Origin: Chimonanthus salicifolius
Taxonomy: Eukaryota > Streptophyta > Magnoliopsida > Laurales > Calycanthaceae
DNA length: 64,000 bases
Direction: 5' to 3'
Assembly (NCBI GenBank): GCA_013350335.1
Contig: CM023535.1
Coordinates: forward strand, 28,817,631 to 28,881,630
Positions 34,300 to 47,831 of this stretch are shown piece after piece. The notes under the pieces are model-generated. The model saw only the letters and a list, made by a program, of their open reading frames with translations. It was not told the origin of the DNA and did no database searches. Each line of letters starts with the position of its first letter. Position 1 is the first letter of the stretch. The position numbers and the translations under genes were made by a program.

Positions 34300-35090
34300 A
34301 AGCTTGAATTTGGGGTTTCTAACAATCAGACATTTGAAAGGCTATTTTCCTTCTTTGTCTCAATTCCATTGATAGTTGTTCCTTATTCATATTTTTCTCA
34401 ATTCCATTGATAGTTGTTGTATTCTATTTAAAGTCCCATGTTCATCACATGAGCTTAACCAATGACCATGTACAGGGTTGTTGGTGTTCATTTCACTAAC
34501 CCTCTTCATGTGAGCACAAATGTTGCAGATAAATGTAACGATGGCACTCTGCTTTTAATGATGGCACTCTGCTTTTTCAAGTTATCTTCTTCTAACCATT
34601 AATCAGTTAAATCTACCAACATAATTTGGATATGGTCACTTGTATTGGGGGAAAATGCAAACAATTTTTTTACAGAAGGCACAAAAATGTTTCTACATTT
34701 CTCACAACCATTCATTTGAAACGCATTCTTTTTCCCTCTTCCTCTCATTCTTATTCAACTTTTTCTCAATTGCATTGATTGTTGTCATATTAATTTAAAG
34801 TCCCATGTTCATCAAATGAGCTTAACCAATGACCATGTACAGGGTTGTTGTTGTACATTTCACTATCCCTTTCATGTGAGCACAAGGGTTGTAGATAAAT
34901 GTAATGATGACACTCTGCTTTTGCAGGTATTCTATCTTTTCAAGTATTCTTGTTGTAACCATTAATAAGTTTAATCTACAAACATAATTTGAATATGGCC
35001 AATTCTATTAGAGGAAGATGCAAACAAAGTTTGTACAAATATATGTTATTATTGAGCGATGTATTATTCCATAGCTTTTAAGCTCACAAA
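34300..35090. repeat. Duplicated block pair 1
   Basis: Two adjacent copies (about 34300-34720 and 34725-35090) share the order: CCCATGTTCATCA, GAGCTTAACCAATGACCATG, CACTCTGCTTTT, AACCATTAAT and ATGCAAACAA. They match pair 2 at 36385-37170. Confidence 0.7.
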
Positions 35091-35960
35091 TAAAAAAATG
35101 CACAATTTTTCTAAACGACAAATATTTCATTGAAAGTTTTATAAAATTGTCAATATAAAAGTTAATGATAAGTTAGATATGTTTATGTTCCTCTTACTGC
35201 AATAGGAATGGCATTTTTAATAAATGTAATGTCCTCAATTCTGATTTTCTGAATCATTGATTATGAAGAGAAGAGTTTTTGAGTTTGTTATGCCTTTCCA
35301 TGTTTGCGCTTTTATGGTTCCTTTTACAAATGAGTTATCTTGGTGTATAAACATTATGAGCTAAATGTATATATATTTCGTCTAAAAATCTTATATTACC
35401 TTTCCAATTGTGGTATTTTCAAGGTTATATTACACTTTCAAGTGAAGGCTATATTGATCATATATGACGCATGGCTGGATTTTCCAAGATGATTTGTTCA
35501 TGTAGGAAAGAATGATAGAAAATCAACTTCAAGCTTCTTCCGAATTGTAGTCTCTCCTTTTACCATAGCAAGAATCATTTTTGGCGTTTGCATTGGGGAT
35601 GATAACTTTGTGTATGGCAATAGATCAGGAAATCCATTATGTAGAGCACTTAGGAGTTGCCTCCAATAGATTTCATTCACTTGCCTTCTCATTGATAGAA
35701 GATAAGAGGTTCTAATTGCTTAACATTGCATTATTATCTTGGTGTTGGTAGGTATTATCACATTTCTTTTGCATTTATTTCCTCATTTACATGTAAATAT
35801 ATGAGTTTTCTTTAAAAGTACTCATCACGTGTATTTTCTCTTGTAGGAAACTTAAACCAACTTGAATTTGAAATAGTTAGACTTGTTAATTACCGACTAG
35901 GTGCTATCCTACAAATAGATACTGGCCCTAGATTGATGATTGAGGAGTCTTATATGATAT

Positions 35961-36062
35961 AGATGGAGAGCTGTAAATAAGCAGGAGGGCACAATTGTCA
36001 AAGAGGACTTGGAAAATGCAAGTCAGGATGGTTCTTCCCTTGTCATTGATGAGTTCAACTAG
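35961..36062 (+). other. Possible terminal exon of a host gene (33 codons)
   Basis: After GATATAG (acceptor-like) the frame reads RWRAVNKQEGT, KEDLENASQDGSS, LVIDEFN and stops at 36060-36062. The following 250 bases look like a 3' untranslated region. Codon flow looks coding, but it is short and upstream exons were not found. The gene is not recognised. It could equally be chance. Confidence 0.25.
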
Positions 36063-36384
36063 TTAGAACTAAAAAAATGGTAAAATAGAATTTCTAGATT
36101 GGGCCAGCAATATAACATCAGTTCTTTGGTTTCCAGTTCATGCTATAGACAACAGGCTTGCAAGAGGAACTTCTTCAGTTTTGTAGATATGCTGTCAGTT
36201 TGTTGTTTGATTATAAAGATGCATGCTCCTGCTTGATAGATACTCTATTTATGAAGTGAATTATGAATATTATATATGGCCTCCACCTTCTTTATCATTG
36301 CATTGCTGACTTTGAATTATGTTTTATGGTTAGGCACTCTTTAGAGATGGAATGTTGTTGATGGAATGAAGACTATTGCACTGA

Positions 36385-37170
36385 AGCTTGAATTTGGGGT
36401 TTCTCACAACCAGACATTTGAAAGGCTCTTTTTTTTGTCTCATTCTTATTGATCTTTTTCTCAATTCCCTTGTCGTATTCTATTTAAAGTCCCATGTTCA
36501 TCAAATGAGCTTAACCGATGACCATGTACAGGGTTGGTGTTCATTTCATTGACCCTTTTCATGTGAGCACAAGGGTTGCAGTAATGATGACATTCTTCTT
36601 TTGTTGCAGGTCTTCTATCTTTTCAAGTATTCTTCTAACCATTAATCAGTTAAATTTACCAACATAATTTGGATATGGTCACTTGTATCGGGAAGATGCA
36701 AACAAAATGTTTACAAATATATGCTATTATTGAGTGATGAATTATTCCATTAAGGTCACAAATGACAAAAGGCACAAAATGTTTCTACATTTCGCACAAC
36801 CATTCATTTGAAATGCATTCTTTTTCCTTCTTCCTCTCATTCTTATTCATTTTTTTTTCTCAATTCCATTGATTGTTGTGATATTATATTTAAAGTCCCA
36901 TGTTCATCAAATGAGCTTAACCAATGACCATGTACAAGGTTGTTGCTGTTCATTTCACTGACCCTCTTCATGTGCAAGTGTTGCATATAAATATAATGAT
37001 GGCACTCTGCCTTTACAAGTATTCTATCTTTTTCAATTATTCTTGTTGTAACCATTAATCAGTTAAATCTACAAACGTAATTTGGATATAGCCACTTGTA
37101 TTTGGGGAGGATGCAAACAAAGTTTTTACAAATATATGTTGTCATTGAACGACGTTTTATTCCATAACTT
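36385..37170. repeat. Duplicated block pair 2
   Basis: These are two more copies (about 36385-36770 and 36775-37170) of the unit in pair 1. The start of this pair (GCACTGAAGCTTGAATTTGG) also matches the first bases right of LTR C (34294), so element C inserted at the edge of the first pair. Confidence 0.7.
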
Positions 37171-38954
37171 TTGAGATTGTTGGCTCCAAAAAATGATGGG
37201 TCATAAACTGCCAATTCAAGGATCTATTTAATTGATATGTGATACAATTAAAAGCCTATAAAGTGATGTGGTTAAGGAAAAGTACGAGACACTGCTACAA
37301 CAATTACAAGAAGTCATTGATACATGTTACAACTAAAAGCATAAGGATGACAACTAATTATCAACCATGACACTACAGGTACGCTTTTCTCCATCTTCTT
37401 CTTTAGTTCTATTTTAAATTTTGATGATGGTAATGGATAGTGGGTCATGAAAATGATGTTGACAAGGCGTAGGGCGTTTTGGATTTTCACAAAGGATGTT
37501 AATTGACAGTTTATGCTAATGGGGAGCAACTCCACTTTTAACATTGCCAAAGGAATTTGAGATTGTTGGCTCCAAACAATGATGGGCCATAAACTGCCAA
37601 TTCAAGGATCTATTTTGTGGGTTGATTGGAGTTAGAGGAGATGATTTACGGTGGGATTATTGAGCCCCACCGTGAATCATCAATGAATATAGATCTATAA
37701 AACTATGATGATGATAAAAAAGTGTTGTTTTTAAAAAAAAAAAATTGAGGGCCATAATCCTACGGTTGCAACTTGGGTTAGGGTCAATTCGAACCCAACT
37801 GATCCAATTCAAAATATGGGTTTAGTCTAGGCTAAAAAGACTTGACCCATATTTAATCTGGGTTAGGTTAGGATCATGCTTTGTGTAACCCAACATGTTC
37901 AAATTACTCAAATTTTATATCCACACATGCAAACATTTATACCACCTCATTTTTTATATGTTTATTTGATTTTTTTTTTTAACTTAACTTTTTACGGTCA
38001 TTGTGTTTTAATGGTGAAGACATACTTCTATAGATGTCTCTTTGCCTTTGAAACACACTAATATATAATATATAGACACTAAATGAAGGATCAAAATATG
38101 GATTGGATAAAAAAGTAGTAATTTGATTTTAATATGCAAAAGCTAATATTGTAAAATACATTTTCTATTGAGTCTTTTTATAGATGAATTTCTTTCATAA
38201 AAACCTTTAAGTTATTTTGTTGAATGAATTTTGTGTAATTTTAGATTACATTATTATAAGAGTAAATCGTATTTTGTGGTATAATTTATATAAGCTAAAG
38301 TCTAGTATATAATGTATAGACCCTATTTAATTTAATTCGATATGCTGAAATAAAAAATGGGTTGAATTACTACTTATCTAAATATCACTTTTCCTTACTA
38401 TTTTTTTGTATAAATTATTTTATTTCTGGATTTTCATAGGCTTTTATTTCAAAGTTTTATTTTTAAACTTAAAACTATATAAAATGTATAACTCTTATTT
38501 AATTTAATATGTCTTGATTAGGATGAATTAAAAAATTGGGTAGAGAAAAAATAGGTTGAGTTATGGGTAGGTTAAATAAAGATCAAAATACTTGTTGGAC
38601 CGAAAAGTTTAACTTGATTTTAAATCAAATTTTACAACCTAACATCAAATTTTCATAAAATCTTCTCTTTTATTTAAAGTTATTTTGACATAATTTTTCT
38701 TTTATAAATAATAGTATGATAAGAATTTTATTTAAATCTTTTTCAAATCACAAAACTAGAAATTCCATTTTCTTTGTCAAATGTTACATCCCGTCATATC
38801 AAATTTCAAACTTCTTTTTTCTATTTTTTATCCTTATGAACAACATTTTCTTCATAAAATCTTTTCTTTCATTTTAAGTCATTTTGGCATAAATTTTTCA
38901 TTTTTAAAATAGTAGTATGATTTTATTTGAACAATTTTTTTTTTTAGATCATCA

Positions 38955-38959
38955 AAACT
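38955..38959. repeat. Target-site duplication AAACT, left copy (LTR E)
   Basis: AAACT is repeated at 46797-46801 on the other side of LTR E. Confidence 0.92.
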
Positions 38960-39719
38960 TATAACGCCCCACCCTTTTTCACTCGCTTCTTCCTGTAAAT
39001 TCAGAGTCTATTTTTTTTTTTATAACAGAGTAGAGTGATAGAGCGTGGGATGTCACGGCGCGAGCTAAGTCCAAACTTCCAAAGTCCGACCCTTAACTGG
39101 CCAACCCTATGTGTACATGGACTCAGTCCAAGAAAATGGTTCACACATAGCAATATAAACATGCAGAATAAAAATCATAACATGCAGAAACATAGTAGAA
39201 CACAGTTCTATTACATTCAGATAGCAAAGTACGTCAAGTCATTAATCATCATTATCATATCGCAATTATCCAATAAAACATCAAACCATAGCAAATCCAT
39301 CTAAGTTATTACAATCCGAATTCTAGATACTCAAATACAAGCCCATGAGTATCTTAAACAAAATATAAACTAAAAGCGTTCTGAGCTCCTATGCTTGTCC
39401 CTTTCCGCGTTTAACGTTTTCCTCGTTTCCTGCATCATCCACTAAAGGGTAGAAGTAGGGCGTTAGTACAACGCGCCCAGTAGGTATTCTAATTAGGGTT
39501 AACGCATGGGTTAGTACCAAAAATCCAGATATAATACATATCAAAACCAGTTATAATAAATCATTCCATACTTTCATAACATTGTATCCATAACAGTGTA
39601 TGATAATAGAGATCCAATCATACCGATAAAACCAGAAACCTTGCATGATAATAAAGATCATAATCATGCCGATTCAATGCCATGCTATCATATGCAATGA
39701 GTCCCACCCATCACAAAAC

Positions 39720-40040
39720 ATAGAGTATACTCTTGATGGAATTCTCCTCATCAAAGTATCTTCTTGGTGGAATGCTCGTCACCAAGGTCTTCTCTCTTGA
39801 TGGAATTCTCCTCATCAAGGTATTCCCCACAGTTGCCTTACGGACTTTCCGACGGAGTGTGGGCTCCGGTTACTTAGTATCCTCTTGATGAAATTCTCAT
39901 CATCAAGGTATCCTTTGATGGAATGCTCATCACGAGGGTCTTCATACATAGTACCCTCTTGATGAGATTCTCATCATCAAGGTATTATACATAGTATCTT
40001 CTTTATGGAATTCTCATCATCAAGGTATCCCCCCACGAGT
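39720..40040 (-). repeat. Expanded CTTGATG/CATCAAG mini-hairpin repeats in LTR E
   Basis: Six or more units pair CTTGATG (or TTGATG) with CATCAAG across 8-14 nt, often with GAATTC in the loop. The matching block in H is at 51110-51410. Shorter LTRs such as B and J keep one unit. Confidence 0.8.
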
Positions 40041-40740
40041 GTTTTACGGACGCCCCGACGGAGTGTGGGCCCCGGTTACCTGTCATCCCTCCCATACCAT
40101 GCATGAGATGTAAATACCACATGCTATGCAATTATACAAAATCATAGCATTTAAAAGCTCATATTTAAAACACATGTTATTTTATCAAATAAATATAGCA
40201 TATAAAATCACCATTTGAAACATATCCTTTGCAATATAAATTCATTAAATCAAGATAAAAACAATGTACATAAACCCATGGTTTCAAAGAGGTGGAATCC
40301 TACCAAAGACCGCTACGTGTCCTTGCGTCTTTCGTCAGGTAACCGCTCACGATCATAAACACCTGGTGAGGTCCCGTTACCTTATAATATAAAATCAATT
40401 AAAACCAAGTCCCACTTGATTTATAATATTTTAAGTCCATAAACCAATCCCCATGAGGTTCGGCCACACACCATGGCCGAACCCATGGTTTATCATTTTT
40501 AGCCGATATTACCAAATTGCCATTGGTCTAATGTTTGAGTTCCAAAACATAGTTCCATTAATTCTACGTAATTACCAAAATGCCATCCATGGCTATCATT
40601 CTATTATTCTCATATTTACAACATTGCCTTCCATGGCTAACCTTCCATTTTAGCATGTATTTACAAGATCGCCATCCATGGCTAATATAACCTATTTTAG
40701 CAAGTATTTACAAGATTGCCATCCATGGCTAATATAACCT

Positions 40741-40745
40741 ATTTT
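40741..40745. repeat. Target-site duplication ATTTT, left copy (LTR F)
   Basis: ATTTT before TGTAACTCC is repeated at 44208-44212. Confidence 0.92.
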
Positions 40746-43700
40746 TGTAACTCCTTGGATTTTCAATTTATTATTTTGTATAAAAATTATCCATTTAATT
40801 GATGAATATGAGATATGGATCTTATTTGGATAAAGAATTGGGCCATGACCCAATTAAGACCCAACTGATTGTGGAATTAGTGTTATTAAAAATTAAATGG
40901 GTTTGAATTAATTTAGTGATGCATTTAAATAAAAGATTTCATGGCCGAATTTTAGATGTAAAAATTTATGTTTATGCGCATGGGATCTTTTAAAAAGGGT
41001 ATGCATATAATCTTAAATTAATTAAAAGAAATGTCTAAATTAAACACAAGGGCACACGACAATGGGGCATAATTTATTTTAGACACATTCTAATTTGAGC
41101 AAGGGAAGTCGGCAAGGGCTAAAAAACACAAGGGGCGCACGGCCCTAAAAGGGGGCATTGTTTATTTTAAGTACTTTCTAAATATGGGACTAAGGAGAGC
41201 TTATAAAGAGATACATGGAGAGGGGCGCACGGCCTTACCACTCTAGCTAAATTTTCTCTCTATCTCTCTCAATCTCTCATCCTCTCACACGGCAAAGAGC
41301 AAGAGAAGAAAAAGCAGCAATAAGAAGGTGTTCTTGGTTGGAGAAAAATTAAGAAGAAAGGAGAAAGATTAGAAGAGCACGGAATCGGAAAAGGTTAGTA
41401 TCTAATTGATAAGTTGTTTTGAAATAAAAGAACCATAGGGTTGGGCCATAGTGTTTGGCCGAACCCCATGGAAGAAGAATGGGGGATCATCTTGATAAAT
41501 TTTAATAGAAAAGAAGGGATGAGGTTTGGCCATGGTGTATGGCCGAACCCCATCAAATACAATTATGGATTTGGGGTTCTTAAGACTTTGAATCATGTGG
41601 ATTGATTTATGAATTGTAAAGGATTGAAAACCCCCATGGAAAGGATATCAATAAGGTGGTTTGATTAATTGGATGATCATGGTTTAATTAAATGGAAAGA
41701 AAGAACCATAGGGTTCGGCCATAGTGCATGGCCGAACCCCATGGAAGAATATTGGTTAAGTGTAATTGGGAAATTGATGTTAAAGGTATATGATCTTTGA
41801 AGGATTTTAAATGGTGATATGGTAGAGATGTGGGTCGGCCATTGCATGGCCGAACCATGATTGTATCATGGCTAAGTTGTTGGATCTAAAGAATGGAAAA
41901 GAAAGGGGTGAGGTTCGGCCATGGTGTATGGCCGAACCCCACCAAGTATATTTTGGCATTTTTAATTGATTATAATGGATGGTAATCGGTTAAATTTAAT
42001 AAGAGGTTAATGTTATTGATATGTAACTTTTCAAGGGATTAATTAATCAAGATTATGAACCATAGGGTTCGGCCATGATGTATGGCCGAACCCCATGGGG
42101 TTGTTTTGGAAGGGAGATAGTTTTTGGTTGCTAATTATGGAAAGAGTTGCTAAATTGGAAAGCACCCCAATTTTGGAAAGAGGGTTTCTAATCTAAGAAA
42201 TTATCCAATTATGGAAAGGGGAATTTATTTATGGAAACCTTTTAATAATAGAAGGTGGAGTTTATTTTGGAAACTTTCTATTTTTGGAAGGAGATGGCTA
42301 AATTAGAAAGCTTCTAATTTTGGATGATTATCTTGGAAACCTTCTAAGTATGGAAGGACTAATGGTAAATATGGAAACCATAGGGTTCGGCCATGGGTAT
42401 GGCCGAACCCCATGGAATTGGATTGGTATTTTAATGTAAGTGAATTTATTAAAATACAAGGATGATTATTAATTTAGAAAGGATCTAAGGTGGAGATAAA
42501 ATTAGTAACTTACTAATTATGGAACTTAGATTAAATGGAAGGTGATTCTAAATTTGGAGACCTTCTATTTATGGAAGGTAAGCCATGGATGGCAAAGTTG
42601 TAATTTCATGCCAAAATGGAGAATCATAGGTTCGGCCATGATGTATGGCCGAACCCCATGAGGTCTTGTATGGACTTAGGTTGTTAAGAAATTATTATGG
42701 ATCATGTAAAGGGTGAATGATTTTAAAAGAAGCTATGGGTTATGTAAGCCATGAGTGGCAAAGTTGTAATACTTGTTAAAAATGGAAGCTTAGCTTTGTA
42801 TGGCGATAAAGTAATTATATGAGAAATTATTTGGAGAACTTAGATGTTTAGGATCTATGTAGTTGGATCTAAACATGGGAATTGATTGGCGGACTTAGGG
42901 TTATGTACTTTGGATAAAAATAAATAGAATATTAACTAAGGTTTGGACCAATGGCATTTTGGTAATTAATGGAATAAATGAACAAAAAGGGTGAGGCTCA
43001 GCCATAGGTATGGCCGAACCCCACAAGTATGGTTTATGGACTTAAATACTGCAAATCAAGTGGGACTTGGTGTTGACTTATTATTATATTATAAGGTAAC
43101 GGGATCTCACAAGCGGTGCGTGACCGGTGATCGATTCTTGAAAGGAAGCGCAAGGACTCGTGAATGGTCTTTGGTAGGATTCCACCTCTTTGAAACCATG
43201 GTTTATGTACACTTGTTTTTATCTTATGTTTGATGAAATTTATGTTTCAAAGGATATGCTTTATATGAATTTTAAATGCTATGTTTATTTGTTTAAAATA
43301 GCATGTGTATTGGATATGTTTCAAAAGGTGATTTTCAATGCTATGTTTATGTTATAAAATAGCATGTGTTTCATTGGCATCTCATGCATGGCATGGGGTG
43401 AAGGATTTGGTAACCGGAGGGTCCACATTCCGTCGGGGTGTCCGAAAAACCTATGTGGTGTACCTTGATGTGCTTTTCCATCAAGAAGAAACCGGAGGGT
43501 CCACACTCCGCCGGGGCGTTCGGAAGACCTATGTGATGGGTACATTTATGTACATGTGATGGGTGGGATTCATTGCATTTGTCATCATTGCATGGCATGG
43601 ATTTTATATGGTTGTGACATCACTATATTATTATATATGATTTGTACTAACCATGTGTTAGCTGTAACTGGAATACCTACTGAGCGCGTTGTTCTAACGC

Positions 43701-44207
43701 CCTACTTCTACCCTAATTGATGATACATGTAATTAGGGGAACGAGGAACGCAAGACGGGCCAGGCTTAGGAGGTTGAAAGATTTATTTTATATGTTTTGA
43801 ATAAAGTTACTTATGGACTTGTAATTGAGTAACTAGTTTCGGAATGTAATAACTTAGATGGTCGGATGTTTAGTTTGATGATTATGACGTTTTAATGATG
43901 ATTAAGGACTTGATGTACTTTGCTATCTGAATGGAATAGAACTTGGTTCTATTATGATTCCGCAAAATGATGTTATGATTCCGCAGATTATGATTTTTAT
44001 TCCGCAAGTTGATATTGCTATGTGTGAACCATTTTTCATGGACTTGGTCCATGCACACATAGGGTTGGCCAATTAAGGGTCGAACTATGGAAGTTCGGAC
44101 TTAACTCATGTTGTGACGTCCCGCGCTCTATCACTCTACTCTATTAAAAAAAAAAATAGACTCTGAATTTACGGGAAAAGGCGAGTGAAAAAGGGCGGGG
44201 CGTTACA
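40746..44207 (+). mobile_element. Solo LTR F (3462 bp), nested in LTR E
   Basis: It runs from TGTAACTCC to GGGGCGTTACA with ATTTT on both sides. TATAAA 41202-41207, donor-like GTTAGT 41394-41399, AATAAA 43800-43805. The acceptor-like block is mutated: CCCTAG reads CCCTAA at about 43711-43717. Nine hairpins: 41433-41471, 41518-41554, 41706-41744, 41831-41856 (short), 41907-41943, 42060-42098, 42378-42415, 42625-42660 and 42990-43024. Two of these have different outer stem pairs that remain complementary. Spacers at 42110-42570 hold many TTAGAAAG/CTTTCTAA-type motifs. Confidence 0.94.
41433..43024 (+). repeat. Hairpin array in LTR F (9 copies)
   Basis: These are the same inverted repeat as in the other LTRs. 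Copies at 41518 and 41907 carry GATGAGG...CCCCATC and GGTGAGG...CCCCACC at the stem base in place of CCATAGGG...CCCCATGG. Confidence 0.9.
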
Positions 44208-44212
44208 ATTTT
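44208..44212. repeat. Target-site duplication ATTTT, right copy (LTR F)
   Basis: This is the second copy of the 5-bp duplication flanking LTR F. Confidence 0.92.
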
Positions 44213-46796
44213 AGCAAGTATTTACAACCTTGCCATTGCCTCCAACAACTTAGGCTTAGGTTCTAACACATAAATCCATTTATTTATTTTAAACATCCAT
44301 AACACTCCCAATAACCCTTTTTAAAATAATTCATAACCGATTCCATCAACTTATGTTCGAGTTTGAAAACATAGTTCCATTAATTACCATGTTGCCATCC
44401 AAAGTTATAATTCCATTATTCTCAACCTTCATCCCTTGGTTTGGTTCCAAACATAGATCCATTCACTTATTCATTATACGTCAAAACTCCAAATACCATT
44501 TAAATGTTCCATAATAATTCCTTAATCCAAACATGATCTATCATTGAGGAATCCATTTAAAAATTGGTTCATGGGGTTCGGCCATAACCCATGGCCGAAC
44601 CCATGATTTCTTGGTTCCATCCTCCTCCTAAATTTATTTAATAATAATAGAGACATTATTGAACTAAAGACTTAATTCATGGGGTTCGGCCAAACACCAT
44701 GGCCGAACCCTATGATGTAAACTTTCCATTTCATCAACTTCCATACTTGAATTATAATTCAATGTTCCTTCTATAATTAGATCATGATTCAAGGTTCCTT
44801 CCATATTTAGATCATACATCAAAACACCTAACAACTCCATAATTAGAAAGTCCTTAAATAAAAACTTTCTAATTTAATATCCAATTCCATAATTAGAAGG
44901 TTTCCATATTTAAACTCCACCTTCCAAAATTAGAGACTTTCTAATTTAATCTCTACTTTCCATAATTAATCAACTTTCCAATTTAATCTCCACTTCCTTA
45001 ATTAGAATTTCCCATTTTAATTTCCACTTTCCAAATTAGCATCCATGCTTCCAAAATTAGAAGGTTTCCATAAATAATCCTCACCTTCCATTTTAATCTA
45101 AGATCCCTAATTAGATAGCTTCTAATTTAACTACTCAAAACCCATCAATCATTCCAAAACAACTCCATGGGGTTAGGCCATACACCATGGCCGAACCCTA
45201 TGGTTCATCACCTTCCCTTAGATTTATTTTATTCATCTCCCATAGTTTTCTTCCATGGTTTTCAACCATAAAAATATAATCAATAACCTTCCATTAAAAC
45301 CATACAAATTTATTAACCATAATCCTTCCCAAATTTTCTTCCATAAAATTCAATGATAATACTAACACCACTCCACTAAAATTATCAAACTTTCATAAAT
45401 CAACTCCTAGTGGGGTTCGGCCATGTACCATGGCCGAACCTCACTCATAGGAATAATCCATAATAATTTCTTTCTAAGTCATCATCATCCTTCCATTTTT
45501 AATCAAATAATTTCCATAACAATAACCATGTCCTTCCATGGTTTTAAATCCATTATAAAAATTCTCCAATTACTTCCATGGTTTCTAACCCATAAAAATC
45601 CATTATCTAAACCATGTCTTTCCATGGGGTTCGGCCATTAACCTTGGCCGAACCCTATGGTCCATTTTTCCATTAAAATAACCATAGTTCTTAAATCAAA
45701 ATTTGGAATCACTTACCGGTTCCGTGACTCCTTCGGTTATCCCTTGCTCCGATCTTTCTCTTCCAATATTTTTCTTTCCCTTTACTGGCCGAACAACCTT
45801 CTTGCTGATTTCCTTCTTGTCTCCTTTGTTTTTGGCATAAATAGGAATTGAGAGAGAGAGAAAGAGAGAAATCAGCCTATGGGTGTCTCTTTATATAAGT
45901 TTCCCTTTATCTAAATGGGGAAGGTGCCATGCGCCCCTCCCTTGCCTCTCTTTCATATTGTTTCCATTCGGCCAACCTATACTTAGAAGGTGCCTTTGCC
46001 GTGTGCTCCTTCTCTTAAAACAAACTCCACTCGGCCAATCTTGTTTTTAGAAGGTGCCAATCCTTCATTTAGTAATTCCTTTTAGTGTTGTTTCCTAACA
46101 AGGAAAGGACTCTTTTTAAGGAGATACACTCCAACCATGCGCATAACTTAAATGTGGCTAAGACATCTTAATTATTTAGTAATAGGATATTATTACCTAA
46201 TCCCAATCAGTCCTATCTTATTAAGATAGCAAGACCTTAAGTTTAGCCATTCTTAATCCTAAATTTAGAATGTGCTATGTGCCCATTGTGTTTAACAATT
46301 GCCTCTTATAAACTTCCAGTTAATCCAAAATAGAAAGTGCCATTTTAATCAAGGAAAGACCCCTCTTAAGAGACTCCAATATATTATGCGCATATCCCAT
46401 ATGTTTCCATGTCAACCTCTCATACACGGCCACATTAATCCATATATCTCATTTACATTTGGCTTCCACTCCATGCGCATAATAATTAGTCCAAATCCAT
46501 TATTGCATTATTAATTAAATTCAGCCCCATTTAATTTTTAAATTGAACTACTTGATGGTCATCCAAGTTAACCATGACCCATTGGGTCCCAATTGGGCAT
46601 TTGACCTAAATAAACAACCTTGACCCAATTAAACACATCTTACCCATTTATTTTAAATTGAACCTATAACATATCCATTGGATCTTAATTGGGCAAAGAC
46701 CCAACATTTTACCCATATAAAATCCATATCTAAAATTCACAAGTTAAATGGGTAATTTCCGTAAATATTTATAACTTGAAAATCCGAGGTATTACA

Positions 46797-47785
46797 AAAC
46801 TAATATGAAAATCTATTTTTTTTTATATATCAAATTTAAAAGTAATTTTGTTTAGTTACTCTTATGAATATTTATTTATTCATCCTCATACAAAAGGAAA
46901 TCATTTATAAATTTATAGTTCAGACATAATTTTACCTTATTTTTTATGAATTTTTTGTATTTTAAGATTACGCTATTATAGGAGTTGATCATATTCTTAC
47001 AAATTTTATCCAGAAGTTATTTTTCCTTAGTATTCTTTTTATAAATTATTTTATTTTTAGATTTTTACTTTCATTTTTATCAAACGGTTGGTTATTTGAT
47101 AAATACTGACTTCCTTTTTAAAATTTTGTTAAAATATAACTTATTTTTTTCTATTATAAACTTTCATTTTTGTTTTTATAAATGTCCATTTTTCCTTTTG
47201 AAATGCTTATTTCATTTCGTAAATCTCTTATCTTTTACATGTAAACTCTTCTCTTACTTGTAAACATTCATTTTCTCTATAAAAGATTTCTCTTCTTCAT
47301 TTAAAAAATTATTATATTTTACTTTCATTTTTTCATGATTCATAGTTGAAAAAAAACTCCCTCCATTTCTTTTAAAGTCTTTTACTTTTTTTTAAATTCT
47401 CATTTTTAATAAATAAACCAAGATGTAACATATAGAAGCTACATATTATTTATAGACCTTATTTAATTTAATTTGACTTTGTTAGATTGAATTAAAAAAT
47501 GCATAGAGAAAAAATAGGTTGAGTTATTAATGAATTAAATAGGTGAGAAATATTTATTGGATTGAAATTCTCTCATTTTGAGATAAAAATTTTATTTTTT
47601 AATTAATAATATTATAAGAATTTGATCAAATCTTTTTTAAATCACCAAAACTAATATGAACATTCATTTTCTTTGCCGAATCAAATTTAAAATGAAAATT
47701 TTAATTTAGTTATTTTTTAAAATATTTATTTATTTTACTTAACGCTAAAACAAAATCACAAACTAGTTTGATAAATTTATGGTTA
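46797..47785. other. TSD AAACT and host AT-rich DNA, no gene seen
   Basis: The first five bases are the right AAACT duplication of LTR E. The rest continues the host DNA left of 38955 and holds diverged repeats of it, for example a stretch near 47456-47530 like 38489-38560 and ACCAAAACTAATATGAA near 47644 like the sequence around the insertion point. No coding frame is convincing. Confidence 0.7.
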
Positions 47786-47826
47786 AGATATGTAACACCC
47801 CAATTTTCAATTTATTAATATATATG

Positions 47827-47831
47827 AAAAT
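47827..47831. repeat. Target-site duplication AAAAT, left copy (LTR H)
   Basis: AAAAT before TGTAATACC is repeated at 52182-52186. Confidence 0.9.

Larger units (their letters stand above)
34293..38954. other. Host AT-rich DNA with duplicated blocks, no intact gene
   Basis: About 4.7 kb without retrotransposon features. A block containing GAGCTTAACCAATGACCATG recurs at about 34450, 34815, 36505 and 36910. The copies form two adjacent pairs (34300-35090 and 36385-37170). A second repeat starting GAGATTGTTGGCTCC occurs at 37171 and 37558. A third AT-rich motif occurs near 38311, 38489 and, beyond LTR E, 47456. Several TTGCAGGT-like places look like intron ends. A possible terminal exon lies at 35961-36062. 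The rest shows only AT-rich non-coding sequence. Confidence 0.6.
38960..46796 (-). mobile_element. Solo LTR E (about 4.37 kb without insert), carrying LTR F
   Basis: Minus-strand solo LTR with AAACT on both sides. Its left end is mutated (TATAACGCCCC for TGTAACGCCCC) and its right end reads GGTATTACA. It is interrupted at 40746-44207 by LTR F. On the minus strand: TATA-like TATATAAAG (about 45890-45898), donor-like GTAAGT (45711-45716), hairpins at 45622-45660, 45410-45444, 45165-45203, 44678-44714, 44570-44605 and 40451-40488, an acceptor-like block with AG at 39442-39443, and no clear AATAAA. It belongs to a longer subtype, like H and L, with an expanded CTTGATG...CATCAAG repeat block (39720-40040). 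U3 ATGCGCAT copies are near 46138, 46388 and 46474. Confidence 0.92.

Noticed and set aside
35498..35692. 64-residue minus-strand frame MRRQVNEIYWRQLL...
   Set aside because: It has no recognised motif, no splice context and no matching frame in the duplicated blocks. Too weak to call a gene.
40741..44212. Hairpins as independent MITE insertions
   Set aside because: Single hairpins have no consistent target duplication and their positions are shared between LTR copies, so they are part of the LTR.
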